Below are positions 33,997 through 45,000 of a stretch of DNA of 64,000 bases, one piece after another; the stretch's first letter is position 1; each line of letters starts with the position of its first letter. The stretch comes from a virus. Position numbers and translations under genes: made by a program. The stretch is from the IMG/VR virus record IMGVR_UViG_3300019754_000001, positions 1 to 64,000 of that record; one strand, written 5' to 3'. The notes below the pieces were generated by a model. That model was given only the letters and a program-made list of their open reading frames with translations, searched no databases and was not told where the DNA came from.

Positions 33997-34299
33997 ATGA
34001 GAGAATTTAAAACAAGCCCATATGGAGATATAGTAGATTTAGATGATAAAGAAACATTTAAGCACTTACCAAATACCATTAAATCACTGGGAAAGCTAAT
34101 GCTTAGTGAAATAGGATATGCTATTTGCTATATGGATTATTGGCATAAAGATGTATTTAAAATAGATGACCCACAGAGAAAAAGAGTAAACAAGCTAATT
34201 AAAGACTTCACAGAGAACGAAATAAATAACTATAAGAACGTTAAGTGGTATAGAGAGCAGGTATTCTTATTTCAGGATGAGATAGAAAATATGTGTTAA
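33997..34299 (+). CDS. Hypothetical protein, last gene of the plus-strand block
   Basis: The 100-residue protein is helical and rich in aromatic and charged residues. It is the last rightward gene before the converging terminator at 34320. No motif is recognised. Confidence 0.6.
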   Translation: MREFKTSPYGDIVDLDDKETFKHLPNTIKSLGKLMLSEIGYAICYMDYWHKDVFKIDDPQRKRVNKLIKDFTENEINNYKNVKWYREQVFLFQDEIENMC

Positions 34300-34319
34300 A
34301 GATTAGCACAAACAAAAAA

Positions 34320-34361
34320 AGGGGAACCCTACCATTACGGTAGAGTTCCCCTATTTTTTTT
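34320..34361. terminator. Bidirectional rho-independent terminator between converging blocks
   Basis: A 13-pair stem with one mismatch (34320-34333 with 34339-34352) and loop ATTAC is flanked by a long A run on the left and a T run on the right. Read from either side, the hairpin is followed by U residues. It separates the rightward replication block from the leftward virion block. Confidence 0.93.
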
Positions 34362-37300
34362 ACAACCACCTCTGGAACATAGCCAATCCAGGGATTGCTC
34401 TAAAAGTTCCTTTAATGAGGTAAGTTTCATCATGTCTAGCATCATCGCTAGTTGCGTATTTAGTAACCACGCTAGGAATATTGACTACATTGTCAATTGT
34501 TCTTAGAAGTGGGGATGGATTCTTAAACATATCCATAAGAGCTTTAGGGTTCATATAGAGTGATACATCATCTTGCAACCTAGATACTGTCTTATATGCT
34601 AATCTGTAACCTTCAGCCTTCTCATCTTCATCATCAAATGCTAAATTAGCTATCAACATAGCAGCACTCATCATAAGAAACCATTGAATCTCCTTCAAGT
34701 TTCTTCTCATGTTGTCTAAATCTGTTTGCATCTCTTTATTATCTGCATTAAACTCTTCTCCAACTGCTAAGTTCTTTAATAGTATTGATTTCATTATCTT
34801 AACACTATTGGCAAAGCCTAAGTCTTTATAGGTTCTATATCTACCCTTCACAGGGTCTCCCATCTGGTCATCTTCTTTATAAGTTTCTATTCTAGTTGCA
34901 ATACCCTCAGCTATCCAAGATTTAAGAGCTAATGTAGCCCTCCCTATTAAATACTTCTTAGCTTGCATAGGGGAGGAGGGGTCATAGTTACCATGAACCC
35001 TCTTAATTAGCTGTATTAGATTGTTTCTCTTCTTTGTAAAGCTATTTGACTTAGTAGCATCATACATAGTATCCCATTGCTCACTGTCTAAAACTTCTTC
35101 TGACATGTTAGCGTGGTTATCATAAGACTCCCACAAGCTAACTTCTGTGCCGTCTACAGTTTGAACTTTAGTGTGCATTAGATTAGCAACCAACACAGCA
35201 GCTTGATTTAAATATTCAGCCCTTTTAGTAAGTTCCATTGGGGCAGCCAAGCCAAGTTTCTTATTATGCTCTTTAATCTTAGAACTCCCAGAGGCATCCT
35301 CCAACAAGTCAAACATAATACCATATTTTGCCATAAGACTTCTAACTTTAGTAGAAACATCATCAACACGTCCTGTAGCAGATCTCTTCATTGAGTGCTT
35401 TAATACACCCATAGCTCTATTAAGTTCCTGCTTAGTGAAATACCTACCAGAAGCAGCTTCTACACTATTTGATATATACCCATATAAAGTATTTGTAAGT
35501 GCTGAGGAAGCATTCCAACCCAAAGATGTAAAAAAAGTTAACTTTAAAGCTTTATCGAATGCCTTGACGGGTGATACAAATCCAGTATCTTGTACCGCAT
35601 CTTTCCTTGCCTGTATACTTAATTTTCTTTCTTCATAATCTTCTTTTTCTACTCTGCCGTGCATCATATCTAGCTCTAATTCATTCTTTTCTTTTTTTAA
35701 TGCTTTTAATGTTTTTCTTGCCTCTTTTGTTAATCCTACCTTGGTTGATAAAATTCCACCCTTATTATGGCCTTTATTGTATAATATATTATCTATTTCA
35801 TACTCTAACTGCCTAACAACATTAAGTTTTTCTCCCTTACCTATCTTATTTCTTATAATGCTATTGGATTTTGATTTTTCTATTTCTATTGATTTTTCTA
35901 CCATCTCCTTTCCTATTGTTAATATATCTTCTACTGCTGATTTTCTTTTATAGTTAATTGCTGAAAAGGAAAACATTTTAAATGCTTTTATAACATCAGA
36001 AGACTTGCTATTAAATTCTCTATCGTAGTCACTTTTTATACTATCTCTAGTTCCTTTAACTACATCTAAAATATCTTTTTGTATTTTTATTGATGCTTCC
36101 GTAGCCCCTTTACTAGTAATGTGGCCATTAAATACAGACTCTTGTCTTATATAGTCTTTTTCAGCCTTACTTAATGCAACTCTTAATTTTCCTACAGTAT
36201 CCTTAGTAAACTTAATAGGAACTGATTTTATAGGCTTACCGTTACTATCTCTCAACTGAGAATCTAAATCATCCTGCTCCTCTGAAAGGCCCCCATAGAC
36301 TCTATCTAATAGAGACTTTCCTGTAATTACACCTGCTATACCCTCATCTCTAACTTTTTCAAGTATGTCTTTATTTACCTGAGGTAAGTGATTATGTTGT
36401 AAAGCGTATGCAACGTGGGGTGGAAAGTAATCCTTAAGGTTGTTAATATTCTCTGTTATAAAATTATAAAGCTTTCCGTATGTTTCTGGATTGTTTTGTA
36501 TAAATTCATAATCTTTATCATACCATTCACTCTTTTGTCCATTTACCTCACTTTTTGGTGCATAGGATAGAAATCTTGTAACACTGGTAAAGTTAGTAGT
36601 TTCTACATTATTACTAGTTAACTCTTCATATAACTGCATTGGGTTATTATAAGATTCCCACTCAGCTATCTTACCCTTGTATTCTGCTATTGTTTTAAAT
36701 CCTACCCTCCCCGCATCGTGGTATCTCTGAAAGGTTTCAACAACTGCCACTTTAGATTTATTATAAGATGTAATCTTCTTTTCCATAGATGATACCAATC
36801 TCTCTCCTACAACTTCACCTAATAGGTCTTTTATCTTAGCAATCTCTTCATTTCTAGCGTCCTCATTATCATTACCAAAAAGGATATTATAGTTAGGTAA
36901 ATAAATATTATCCATAAAGTCTTGATAAGCTTTCTTTTTTTGATTCTTCTTTCTAGCATCCTTAACCCTATTAAGTTGACCTAACTCTACTCTTTGTTTA
37001 GATTTCCAATCATAGTAGCTTTGTGAAAAAACATCTACAAGATTTTTAGTTATATTACCATCAGCATCTTTCTGTAACACCCTCTCGTTAAAATCTTTTC
37101 CATTCTTATCGAATCCAGTCTCCTCTAATATCTTAGTCAATTGAATACCAATAGTTTCCTCAAATTCAGCCATAATGTTTCTATTAGTGTCTTTAAGGAC
37201 TCCTGATAGATAAGATACTAATTTATTATCTACCCTAGAACTATCCATTACAGCAGACCAAAGTAGCCCTACATCTTTAATTTCTGTTAAATCTTTTAAT

Positions 37301-38961
37301 GGTATGGGGTCTCCATTCTTATCTTTAGCCAAGTCACTTATAACAGTTCTAGTTAAATTGAGAAGTGTATTATCTAATTCATTTAGCTTAGCTTCAATTC
37401 GTTCCGCTTCGTCAGTTCGGGGAGAATCTTCAAGCCTATAAATAGGTTTACCTGAAGACTTGTTAATACCCTTGACTTCTAAAACTTGACTGACCATGGA
37501 GCGGAGGGCAGATATCTCCTCACTAGCTTGTTTAACATCTGTTACAGTTACTCTTTTGTTACTCGTTAATACACCCTCTATATTAGATATACTTTTTTCT
37601 GCAATATCTATTACATTTTTAACTAAGGCGCTCTTTTTTAATTTCTCTATATTTTCTTTTATCTCTTCTATTCTAACCATTACGGATTCCTTAGTCTCCG
37701 GATTCTTACTTATTGAATTATAAAGACTGTTCTTTCTAACTTTTAATTCATTTATAGCTTTAGTTAGAATGGCATCAGAAATCGGGTCTATATTACCATC
37801 AGTGTCTTCTCCCCCAAAGTAGCTTGACTCAAATACATCAGTAGATACATGGTCGTCAAAGAACATTATATCATCATCTATTAATTCTTCATTCTCTATT
37901 AAAGACCCTTCATAGTCTTCAACTGTATCAAAGGCCGCATTAACATTATCATTAAGACCATTAAAAAAGTCATCGTCATCAATATCGTCTTGAGACCTAT
38001 TATTAGTCTGTCTATATCTAGCCTCCCCTTCCAATATCTTTCTAAGCCTTGCATTGTTGTTTTCTAGCTTATTTGTGTATAAGTAATCACTAGTTGTATT
38101 TAATATTGCATGCAGTGCTGACCCTTTATTTACACTGATATTTAACAGTCCACTAATATAGTCTAATATACCTTCCCACACTGACTTCTTAGAGTTGAAT
38201 TTAATACCATTTAAAAAATCTCTAAATACACCTTCAGTTAAGGCATAAGATAAAAACTCATCAACACTTTCAATTACTACTGTATCAAGTCCATAACTTT
38301 CCATTAAGTTCCGGTCTTCCAGTAGTCCTTTTACATGTTCGTATACCTCATCTATTCTTTCTTTAAATATCTGCTCTTCCTCAGTTTTAGGGTTTAGTAA
38401 TGCCGCCACTGTAATAACATGTAGCATCTCATGAGTGGCTGTTAATCTAAACTCTTCCTTACTCACTGTCTTATCTAAAAATAATCTTATCTTGTCGTTT
38501 TCTATCACTTCTATAAAACCTGCTGTGCCTTCAGCTCTATCTTCATCTGTGAGTAAAGTAGTATCGTTTGTGTATTCTAAAACTGTTCCAGATTCTTCGA
38601 CTTTAGATACTAGCTTATCGAAGAGGGGGTAGTTTGGGTCTTCTGAATCTACTTCTCCATAGTCTTCAGTTAGGTTACTTAAGGTGAGGGGCTCTTTACC
38701 AATTATTTCGTTTACTATTCTATCGACACCTGCTATTGATTCTATTAGTATTTCTTTATCTAGTGGTATATCCACTCCATCAAACGTATCCCAAACCTTA
38801 TAAGCCATATCCATAGCTACCTTATCATTACCTTCTCTTAGGGCTCTTTCTCCCTCATTTCTAAATTCACTATTAGTTAGCGGTTTACCATCAAATAGTG
38901 TTACAATTTCGTTGAACTCAAAGCGAGCTTCACCGTCATTTATATTTGGACATTTTGCCAT
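34360..38961 (-). CDS. Giant virion cargo protein with HExxH metalloprotease motif
   Basis: The 1,533-residue protein has T-H177-E-M-L-H181-V in its N-terminal part, a zinc-metallopeptidase signature, with an acidic helical region nearby that could supply a third ligand. Long coiled-coil regions fill the middle. Near the C-terminus hydrophobic segments (about 1180-1220 and 1435-1455) and amphipathic helices resemble phage internal ejection proteins. It is the last leftward gene before the converging terminator, next to the RNA polymerase. By analogy with crAss-like phages it is probably packaged and ejected with the DNA. Whether the protease is active and what it cuts are unknown. Confidence 0.72.
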   Translation of the reverse strand: MAKCPNINDGEARFEFNEIVTLFDGKPLTNSEFRNEGERALREGNDKVAMDMAYKVWDTFDGVDIPLDKEILIESIAGVDRIVNEIIGKEPLTLSNLTEDYGEVDSEDPNYPLFDKLVSKVEESGTVLEYTNDTTLLTDEDRAEGTAGFIEVIENDKIRLFLDKTVSKEEFRLTATHEMLHVITVAALLNPKTEEEQIFKERIDEVYEHVKGLLEDRNLMESYGLDTVVIESVDEFLSYALTEGVFRDFLNGIKFNSKKSVWEGILDYISGLLNISVNKGSALHAILNTTSDYLYTNKLENNNARLRKILEGEARYRQTNNRSQDDIDDDDFFNGLNDNVNAAFDTVEDYEGSLIENEELIDDDIMFFDDHVSTDVFESSYFGGEDTDGNIDPISDAILTKAINELKVRKNSLYNSISKNPETKESVMVRIEEIKENIEKLKKSALVKNVIDIAEKSISNIEGVLTSNKRVTVTDVKQASEEISALRSMVSQVLEVKGINKSSGKPIYRLEDSPRTDEAERIEAKLNELDNTLLNLTRTVISDLAKDKNGDPIPLKDLTEIKDVGLLWSAVMDSSRVDNKLVSYLSGVLKDTNRNIMAEFEETIGIQLTKILEETGFDKNGKDFNERVLQKDADGNITKNLVDVFSQSYYDWKSKQRVELGQLNRVKDARKKNQKKKAYQDFMDNIYLPNYNILFGNDNEDARNEEIAKIKDLLGEVVGERLVSSMEKKITSYNKSKVAVVETFQRYHDAGRVGFKTIAEYKGKIAEWESYNNPMQLYEELTSNNVETTNFTSVTRFLSYAPKSEVNGQKSEWYDKDYEFIQNNPETYGKLYNFITENINNLKDYFPPHVAYALQHNHLPQVNKDILEKVRDEGIAGVITGKSLLDRVYGGLSEEQDDLDSQLRDSNGKPIKSVPIKFTKDTVGKLRVALSKAEKDYIRQESVFNGHITSKGATEASIKIQKDILDVVKGTRDSIKSDYDREFNSKSSDVIKAFKMFSFSAINYKRKSAVEDILTIGKEMVEKSIEIEKSKSNSIIRNKIGKGEKLNVVRQLEYEIDNILYNKGHNKGGILSTKVGLTKEARKTLKALKKEKNELELDMMHGRVEKEDYEERKLSIQARKDAVQDTGFVSPVKAFDKALKLTFFTSLGWNASSALTNTLYGYISNSVEAASGRYFTKQELNRAMGVLKHSMKRSATGRVDDVSTKVRSLMAKYGIMFDLLEDASGSSKIKEHNKKLGLAAPMELTKRAEYLNQAAVLVANLMHTKVQTVDGTEVSLWESYDNHANMSEEVLDSEQWDTMYDATKSNSFTKKRNNLIQLIKRVHGNYDPSSPMQAKKYLIGRATLALKSWIAEGIATRIETYKEDDQMGDPVKGRYRTYKDLGFANSVKIMKSILLKNLAVGEEFNADNKEMQTDLDNMRRNLKEIQWFLMMSAAMLIANLAFDDEDEKAEGYRLAYKTVSRLQDDVSLYMNPKALMDMFKNPSPLLRTIDNVVNIPSVVTKYATSDDARHDETYLIKGTFRAIPGLAMFQRWL

Positions 38962-38991
38962 TTGTATATAGTATTAAAATATTTTATTATT

Positions 38992-39040
38992 AGCCATAGA
39001 AGAAGACAATATTTCTACTATTGTAGTAATCCCGGCGGAA
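38992..39040 (+). repeat. Composite repeat element, copy E3
   Basis: The 17-base box (38992-39008) is identical to that at 4052. The next 18 bases form a hairpin with stem ACAATA/TATTGT (39006-39011/39019-39024), and TAATCCCGGCG starts at 39027. It lies in the 136-base gap between two leftward giant genes, with its box sequence on the strand opposite to transcription, which suggests it works as DNA rather than as part of the leftward mRNA. Confidence 0.5.
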
Positions 39041-39047
39041 TTAGTGT

Positions 39048-39086
39048 TGTACAGGCTACCAACCCATAGGAAAGGCAACCTGTACA
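39048..39086 (-). other. Strong hairpin between two giant virion genes
   Basis: In the leftward RNA, 13 pairs can form (39048-39060 with 39074-39086), two of them G-U pairs that exist only on the minus-strand transcript. No T-tract follows, so it is not a typical intrinsic terminator. It could be a processing site, an RNA stabiliser, or the 5' leader of the 1,533-residue gene. Confidence 0.5.
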
Positions 39087-39096
39087 CTTAACTAAT

Positions 39097-42000
39097 CTAG
39101 CATTTCTTATGCTCGTCCCTTATGACATCTCTAACTTGTACTAAGCTAGGATTGACATTTGAGGTCATTGAACTTGTATTAACTCTAGGCTTATACTCAC
39201 TAACTTTCCCATTAGCAAATGGAAACTCCTTATAACCTTTACTTAATACCCACCTAATTAAATGCTCCTCGCTAAACTGACCATTAACATATTTATTAGA
39301 GTAGGCTTGTACACTACTATCTAATAGAATAGAAGCTCCAGCCTCAACAGCTACACTTAACATCTCTACAGTTCTTTTAAACTTAGCTTCAGATCTACCG
39401 TGTGCCCCAACACCACCAGATATACTTGCAAAGACCTTATCATCTTTAGTATATGTTTCTGAATTTACAGGTATATTATTATTACGTGCATCAAAGGCAT
39501 AAGTAAGAGTACTAGAACTTTTAGGATTATAAGCCCTACTGTTAAAGTCTTTACCAAAGTTAGCAAATACATAAGCTGTAGCTCTAGCCGCTTTATATTG
39601 ATCTTTTCCAGTCTTATCCATCGATAGTATGAACTTAGTTGTTCCATTCTCCTTTTCACTATCAATACCATTATTGATTAAATAACTTAAAACAGTAGCA
39701 TGAGATGGCTGTCCTAACTCTTTCCAGTATAGCAACTTCTTACCTTTAAGCTTTCCAGAGTTAATTAGATCAACTATCCATTCCTTTCTAGCCATTAGTT
39801 GTGGATATTCTTTATCAAACTTATCAGTAGTTAACCAATCATGGTAGTTTTGAACAGACTCTGCTATAGTTCCTGCAGGTATAATAGCACTAGTAGAGCT
39901 CATGTGAGAAGAAGGGTTACCGAAGTGCTTCTCTCCACCCTTTCTTAGGGTATAAACCATACCATTCTCTTTAGCATATTTTTCCATTCCTTGATAATCT
40001 AAACCCTTATCTGTCATGAAAGAAGGTATACCATTCATACCCCTAATTACAACAGTTTCATTAGCAGTAGTCTTACCCATCTTACTAATAGCATGTAATT
40101 TTTCATGCTTTGGAGGACTATCAAATAGTGTTTGTTGTACAGCAAGTTTTTCTTCTAAACCTCTTATCTTTTCTGCAACTTCCATATACTCTCCCATTAT
40201 AATGTTTCTTGATTGTTTATCTATCATTGTGTTGGAAGCAAATACATACTCATTAGTAGTCAAGTCAAAAATGCTATCTGTAGGCATTACTGCAAATTCC
40301 TTTCCAAGCGTAGTTACTTTTCTGTGTGGTTCTTTATTAAGTAATACCTCTACAGCTACTCGCTTAGTTATTGCAGGGTTTGTTATTCTTCTCAAATCAT
40401 TACCTGGCCTTATTTCATATACTGAGTTATTGTAGCCAGTTCCATATGTTTTTCCATTTATAGTCACAGTATCATATACTACATTCTTTGTTTGTTTATC
40501 TTTTTCTATTTCATTAAAACCTGAAGTAGCTATAAAGAAGTTACCAAAAGCTTCATATAATGCAGTACCTTTTTTAAGTTTAGCTCCTATCATGTTCTCA
40601 AACAGGTTAGTCATATACTTAAGTATTCTCTCCCCAAAGGTTGATTCTTTATATGGAGTCTCTTTATGGAAATTTATAAACTCTCTATTTGTTAAAGCTA
40701 CCATAAATTCATTAAGGTTGGTTAGTGGCTCATACCTTCCAACATCTTTTAAATCAGACTCCTTCTTTTCCTTTATATTTGCTTTTATCTTATTAATTTC
40801 TCTTTTGTGGATATCAGCTAAGTGCGCTCTGACAGCTTCAATATTACCCATTGCAATCCTTATATCTCTAAATTCGTCACCCTTAAGCTGTCCGGATATA
40901 TATCTATCTACAAGTTGAGATGTTTGAGTGTGAGCTATTTCATGAAGTAATACCTCTTCCAGTTCTGCTTTGAATATATTAGGTGCTAGATTTCTAGACC
41001 CCATCTTATTAACATTGAGGCTTATTGAACCTCCAACTTGCTGACCCCTATGCTGAAGGGTTGGATCTTTTACATATTTAATACCGTTAGGCATTAACCA
41101 TTTAAGGTCTTTTAAAATCCTTGCTGCAGGTATTAGATGTGGTGTAGTTATATTATCCAATGCACTCATAAAAGAACTTACGCCCTCCGTGCCATTAGAA
41201 AAGTAGCCAGTTACAGGGTCTCCTTGAAGTGCTACTGTTTTATCAGCTCTGTAGTTTGCAACCTTCTCTTTTACATTTGGGTTATTGTAATCAAATACAG
41301 ACTTGCCCTCATACTCTTCACCTAGATTTTCTGACATCTTCTTATGACCTTTTGTATTCATTTCTAGATATATAAAACCGTCCTCCATTGGAACTCTCTC
41401 ATATAAACTATCTTTATTCTTTCCTCTGACATGTGCATATAGGGGAGGATTTGAGTTCTTAGAGCTAAACACTACTTTATCTGTATATAAAACTTTATTA
41501 GTATCAGGGTCATAGTTATTTTTATTTTCTATTCCATCAATCTTATTAAGCTCTGGAGTACTCTTTGGATAATGTTCTACATACTCTTTAAATACTTCCA
41601 CGGGGTTTATATTATTAAGTAGTGTAGAATTTAATCCAAGGCCATGACCTGATTCAATTAATATCTTTAAAGGTCTAATCATCTTAATGGAGCGTGGGCT
41701 AAACTTAGCACCCTCCATTAAACTGTACCTGACTAAATCAAGAGCTAAAGAACGTTGCTCAGCATTACCTCTATAGAGTTCCATCCAGGATGCTATCAGC
41801 ATTGTCTGTGCGTTCTGAGTTAATGCAAAGGTATTTATCTCTACGAAGGAGGGGGCATCCAGTGTCTTTCCTTGTGAAGGGATTAAGTTACTTATGAACA
41901 AAGAACCTATTGGATTATTAGTTCTTTTGTATCTATTAATCCTATTAGCTAATGAGTTACTTCCATACAACATATCAACCATCAACTGTTTCTTATCTAT

Positions 42001-45000
42001 CTCTTCACCATTATCCTTAAACAAACTACTTTCATCTGTTTTCTTAAGCAATAGGTGTGAGAGCATTGATTCATGAAGTTGTTTTGATATAAATGGAATA
42101 TCTGAATAAGATAGGGAGCTGTTATTATCTAGTACCATATCAAGAAGTGTATTGAACTTGGGGGTAGCACCAACACTCATAGGAAAACCTCCTATATTAG
42201 TACCCCATATAGCACGAGCCGTGTTAAGAGAATTATATACTCCATAGCCAACTTCAGTAAGTTCACCATCACCATTTAATACTAGATTATCAAGACCTAC
42301 TATATCAGACTTGCCATTTATAACTTCAGAGTATATTTTAACTTTTTGAACTATACTGCTGATATCTTTACCAACACCCTTAGTTTCAATTTTAAGTACA
42401 CTATTTGCTATCCCTATTGTTTTTGCAGGATTATACAGTGCTGCAAAAATAGAAGCTACTTTATACTGAGCTGAATTACTTTGACTCTTTAGTTCTTCTG
42501 TTGTTAGCGGACCCTCCACCCTATTCTCTTCATAGGATTTTAATACAGACTGTATAATAGCCATATCTTCACTACTATTTCTTTTGCCAAGTTTATTACT
42601 TGTTGTTTTTAACTCTTCTGTTATTTCCTGTATTGCAGGCTGTGTCATTATTAAGGCTACTGTTTCAGCTGAGAGTGCTTTATTCTTACTTTGAGTTTCT
42701 CCTTTATCTACCATTTGTATTAATAAATTATACACACCGGAATTTACAGCATCATAACCAAGATACGCTAAGTTTCCATTATTAGCATTATCAACAGCTT
42801 CTGATAGCAACATCATTAAGGAGTCAGCATTGCTCCTTACTCCACCACCACTAGTTCCTAAATCTATATCAGATAAAGTAAGTACTTCACCTTCTGATTC
42901 CACCTCTAAGAAAAGTTTACTACCATCCTTATCAATAGGATACAATCCCTTATTCTCGGCCATTGCTAAAAACACTAGAGCATTAGCTTCAATAGCTACA
43001 CCTATTTTACCAGCCTGAGCATTATTGTATTCTTTTTCTGAGTATTCAATACCCAAAGGGACGAATCGCTTAGTACCATCTCTGTACTGTTCTTCTTCCT
43101 TAGCTTTAGCAACCTTAGCAAAGTTTTGAAAGTCTGGTAAATCTAAAGTAGTTAACATCTTTTTAGTAATATCCGGATGACTTAAAACTGCCTCATGTAA
43201 TCTTATATACTGATTTTGTAATAACTTACTCTCTTCCTTAGCTGTTACATTTTCTTCAGATATTATCTTTAGTGTTTTATTGCCGTCAGCATCTTCTACA
43301 TTTTTATAGTTATACATATAAGTATAAAGGTGGTCTACGTCAAAGTCAGACCCCATCTGTGCAGTAATCTCATCAGGCAGTATTATGAGAGACTTCATTT
43401 GGGGAGGTAAAAATCCAACTATCTCTATGTTAGACATGGAACTAAATCCCTGATTAGGAATACGCGCTCCTATTAACGATAACAACTCTTTATCTATTTT
43501 AGACATATCAAGCTTTCCGCCACTGCCTATAAAATTGTTAATGTCTTCATTAAACATCCAAGGGAGTATTACTTGCATCTTTTGAATACCTATAACCTTA
43601 CCTTTCTTGTTTAATATAATATCTCCAGCCTTTAGCTCTGTATCAAACTCACTGGTAAATATAACATTATTTTCATTATCACTCAACTTTGATACATTCA
43701 TCTTACCCTTAATCCCAAAAGCAGCTCCTTGTACAAAAGACCTTCCTCTAAGTTCAGGTCTTAGTATTTTTTTACTAATTGCTGAATTGATTTTTTGAAC
43801 TATCTTATTACGTGATGCTGACATATCTAAAGGCCAGGCGAATGCTCCATGCTTAAACTTTAAAGATTGTAGTTCATTATCACTTATACCCTCATTGACA
43901 AGTATCTCTTTGAAAGCATCTCTAAACTTAGCTTGGTTAGTTACAACTCCATTCTTTATTCCAAAGGAGTGCTCTAACTTACCAAGCCCTTCCTCCATCA
44001 TTCTTACTTTAATCTTATCTCTCATCTCTCTTATACCCTTACCATCTTTAATAACGTGGTCATCTATAAATAAATCAAAACCTGCCATTTCTGAAATACC
44101 CATAGTAATAAGTTGATTCATCTGAGACACTGAGATTGTCTTATAATCCTCATGGTTTCCTTCTTCTTGTTGAGTTTTCAATCCCTCTCTCTTAACTATA
44201 GTAGGCTCCATCAAATCTATCTTATCTTTATTTAAACCAATTGCTCTAGAATTCCCCTCATGGTCATTTTCATAATTAAACACATCCCACTTATCTCTAG
44301 AACCTGCCTTAACTGCCGATTCAAAAGCTAAATGTACAGTGGTTAAATTACCAGTTTTCTCTTCATTGTTATCATCTATTAGATACTTTCTTTCCTCTCG
44401 TTCCATCTTTTCTCTAATCATATCTATTTCTAGGTCTTTTGTATATTGGGGTATTAATGGAAAGAATGAAGACTTTACAATCATCGTATCATTTGAAGAA
44501 GTCTCCTTATTGAAGTTGTTTGAGGTATACAAAGGCTTTTGTGGAATTATGTCCATCTGTGTCAGTCTAGCTATTTCTGCATCCTCTCCAGAGTTTAATA
44601 GTAATGGCTTGTTAGTTTTATAGCTTTCCATTATCTTCTTGTTAATACTGTCATACACTTCTTCTTTAATCTTACCCCTCTGGGCCATAAATACTATATA
44701 GCTTTTAAGAGTTACTAACTCTTGTGCATCTGTACTATTAACATTCTTATACCCCTTAGCTATTTCAGGGCTTAGGGATTTTTTATACTTATTATACATT
44801 CTAGAAGTATACTTATCATTAAGAACAAAATAAGCTATGTTTTCATAGTTATTAATTATTCTTTTACCGTTAACCATCTCAGCAACTTCTGTTGATGGGT
44901 CCATTCCAGTACCTATTAAAGAACCTAACCTCTTAAGGTAAGTAGTCCATGTACCAAACTCATCACGTTTAAAATACTGTGCTGGGTCAGATAACAGCTG

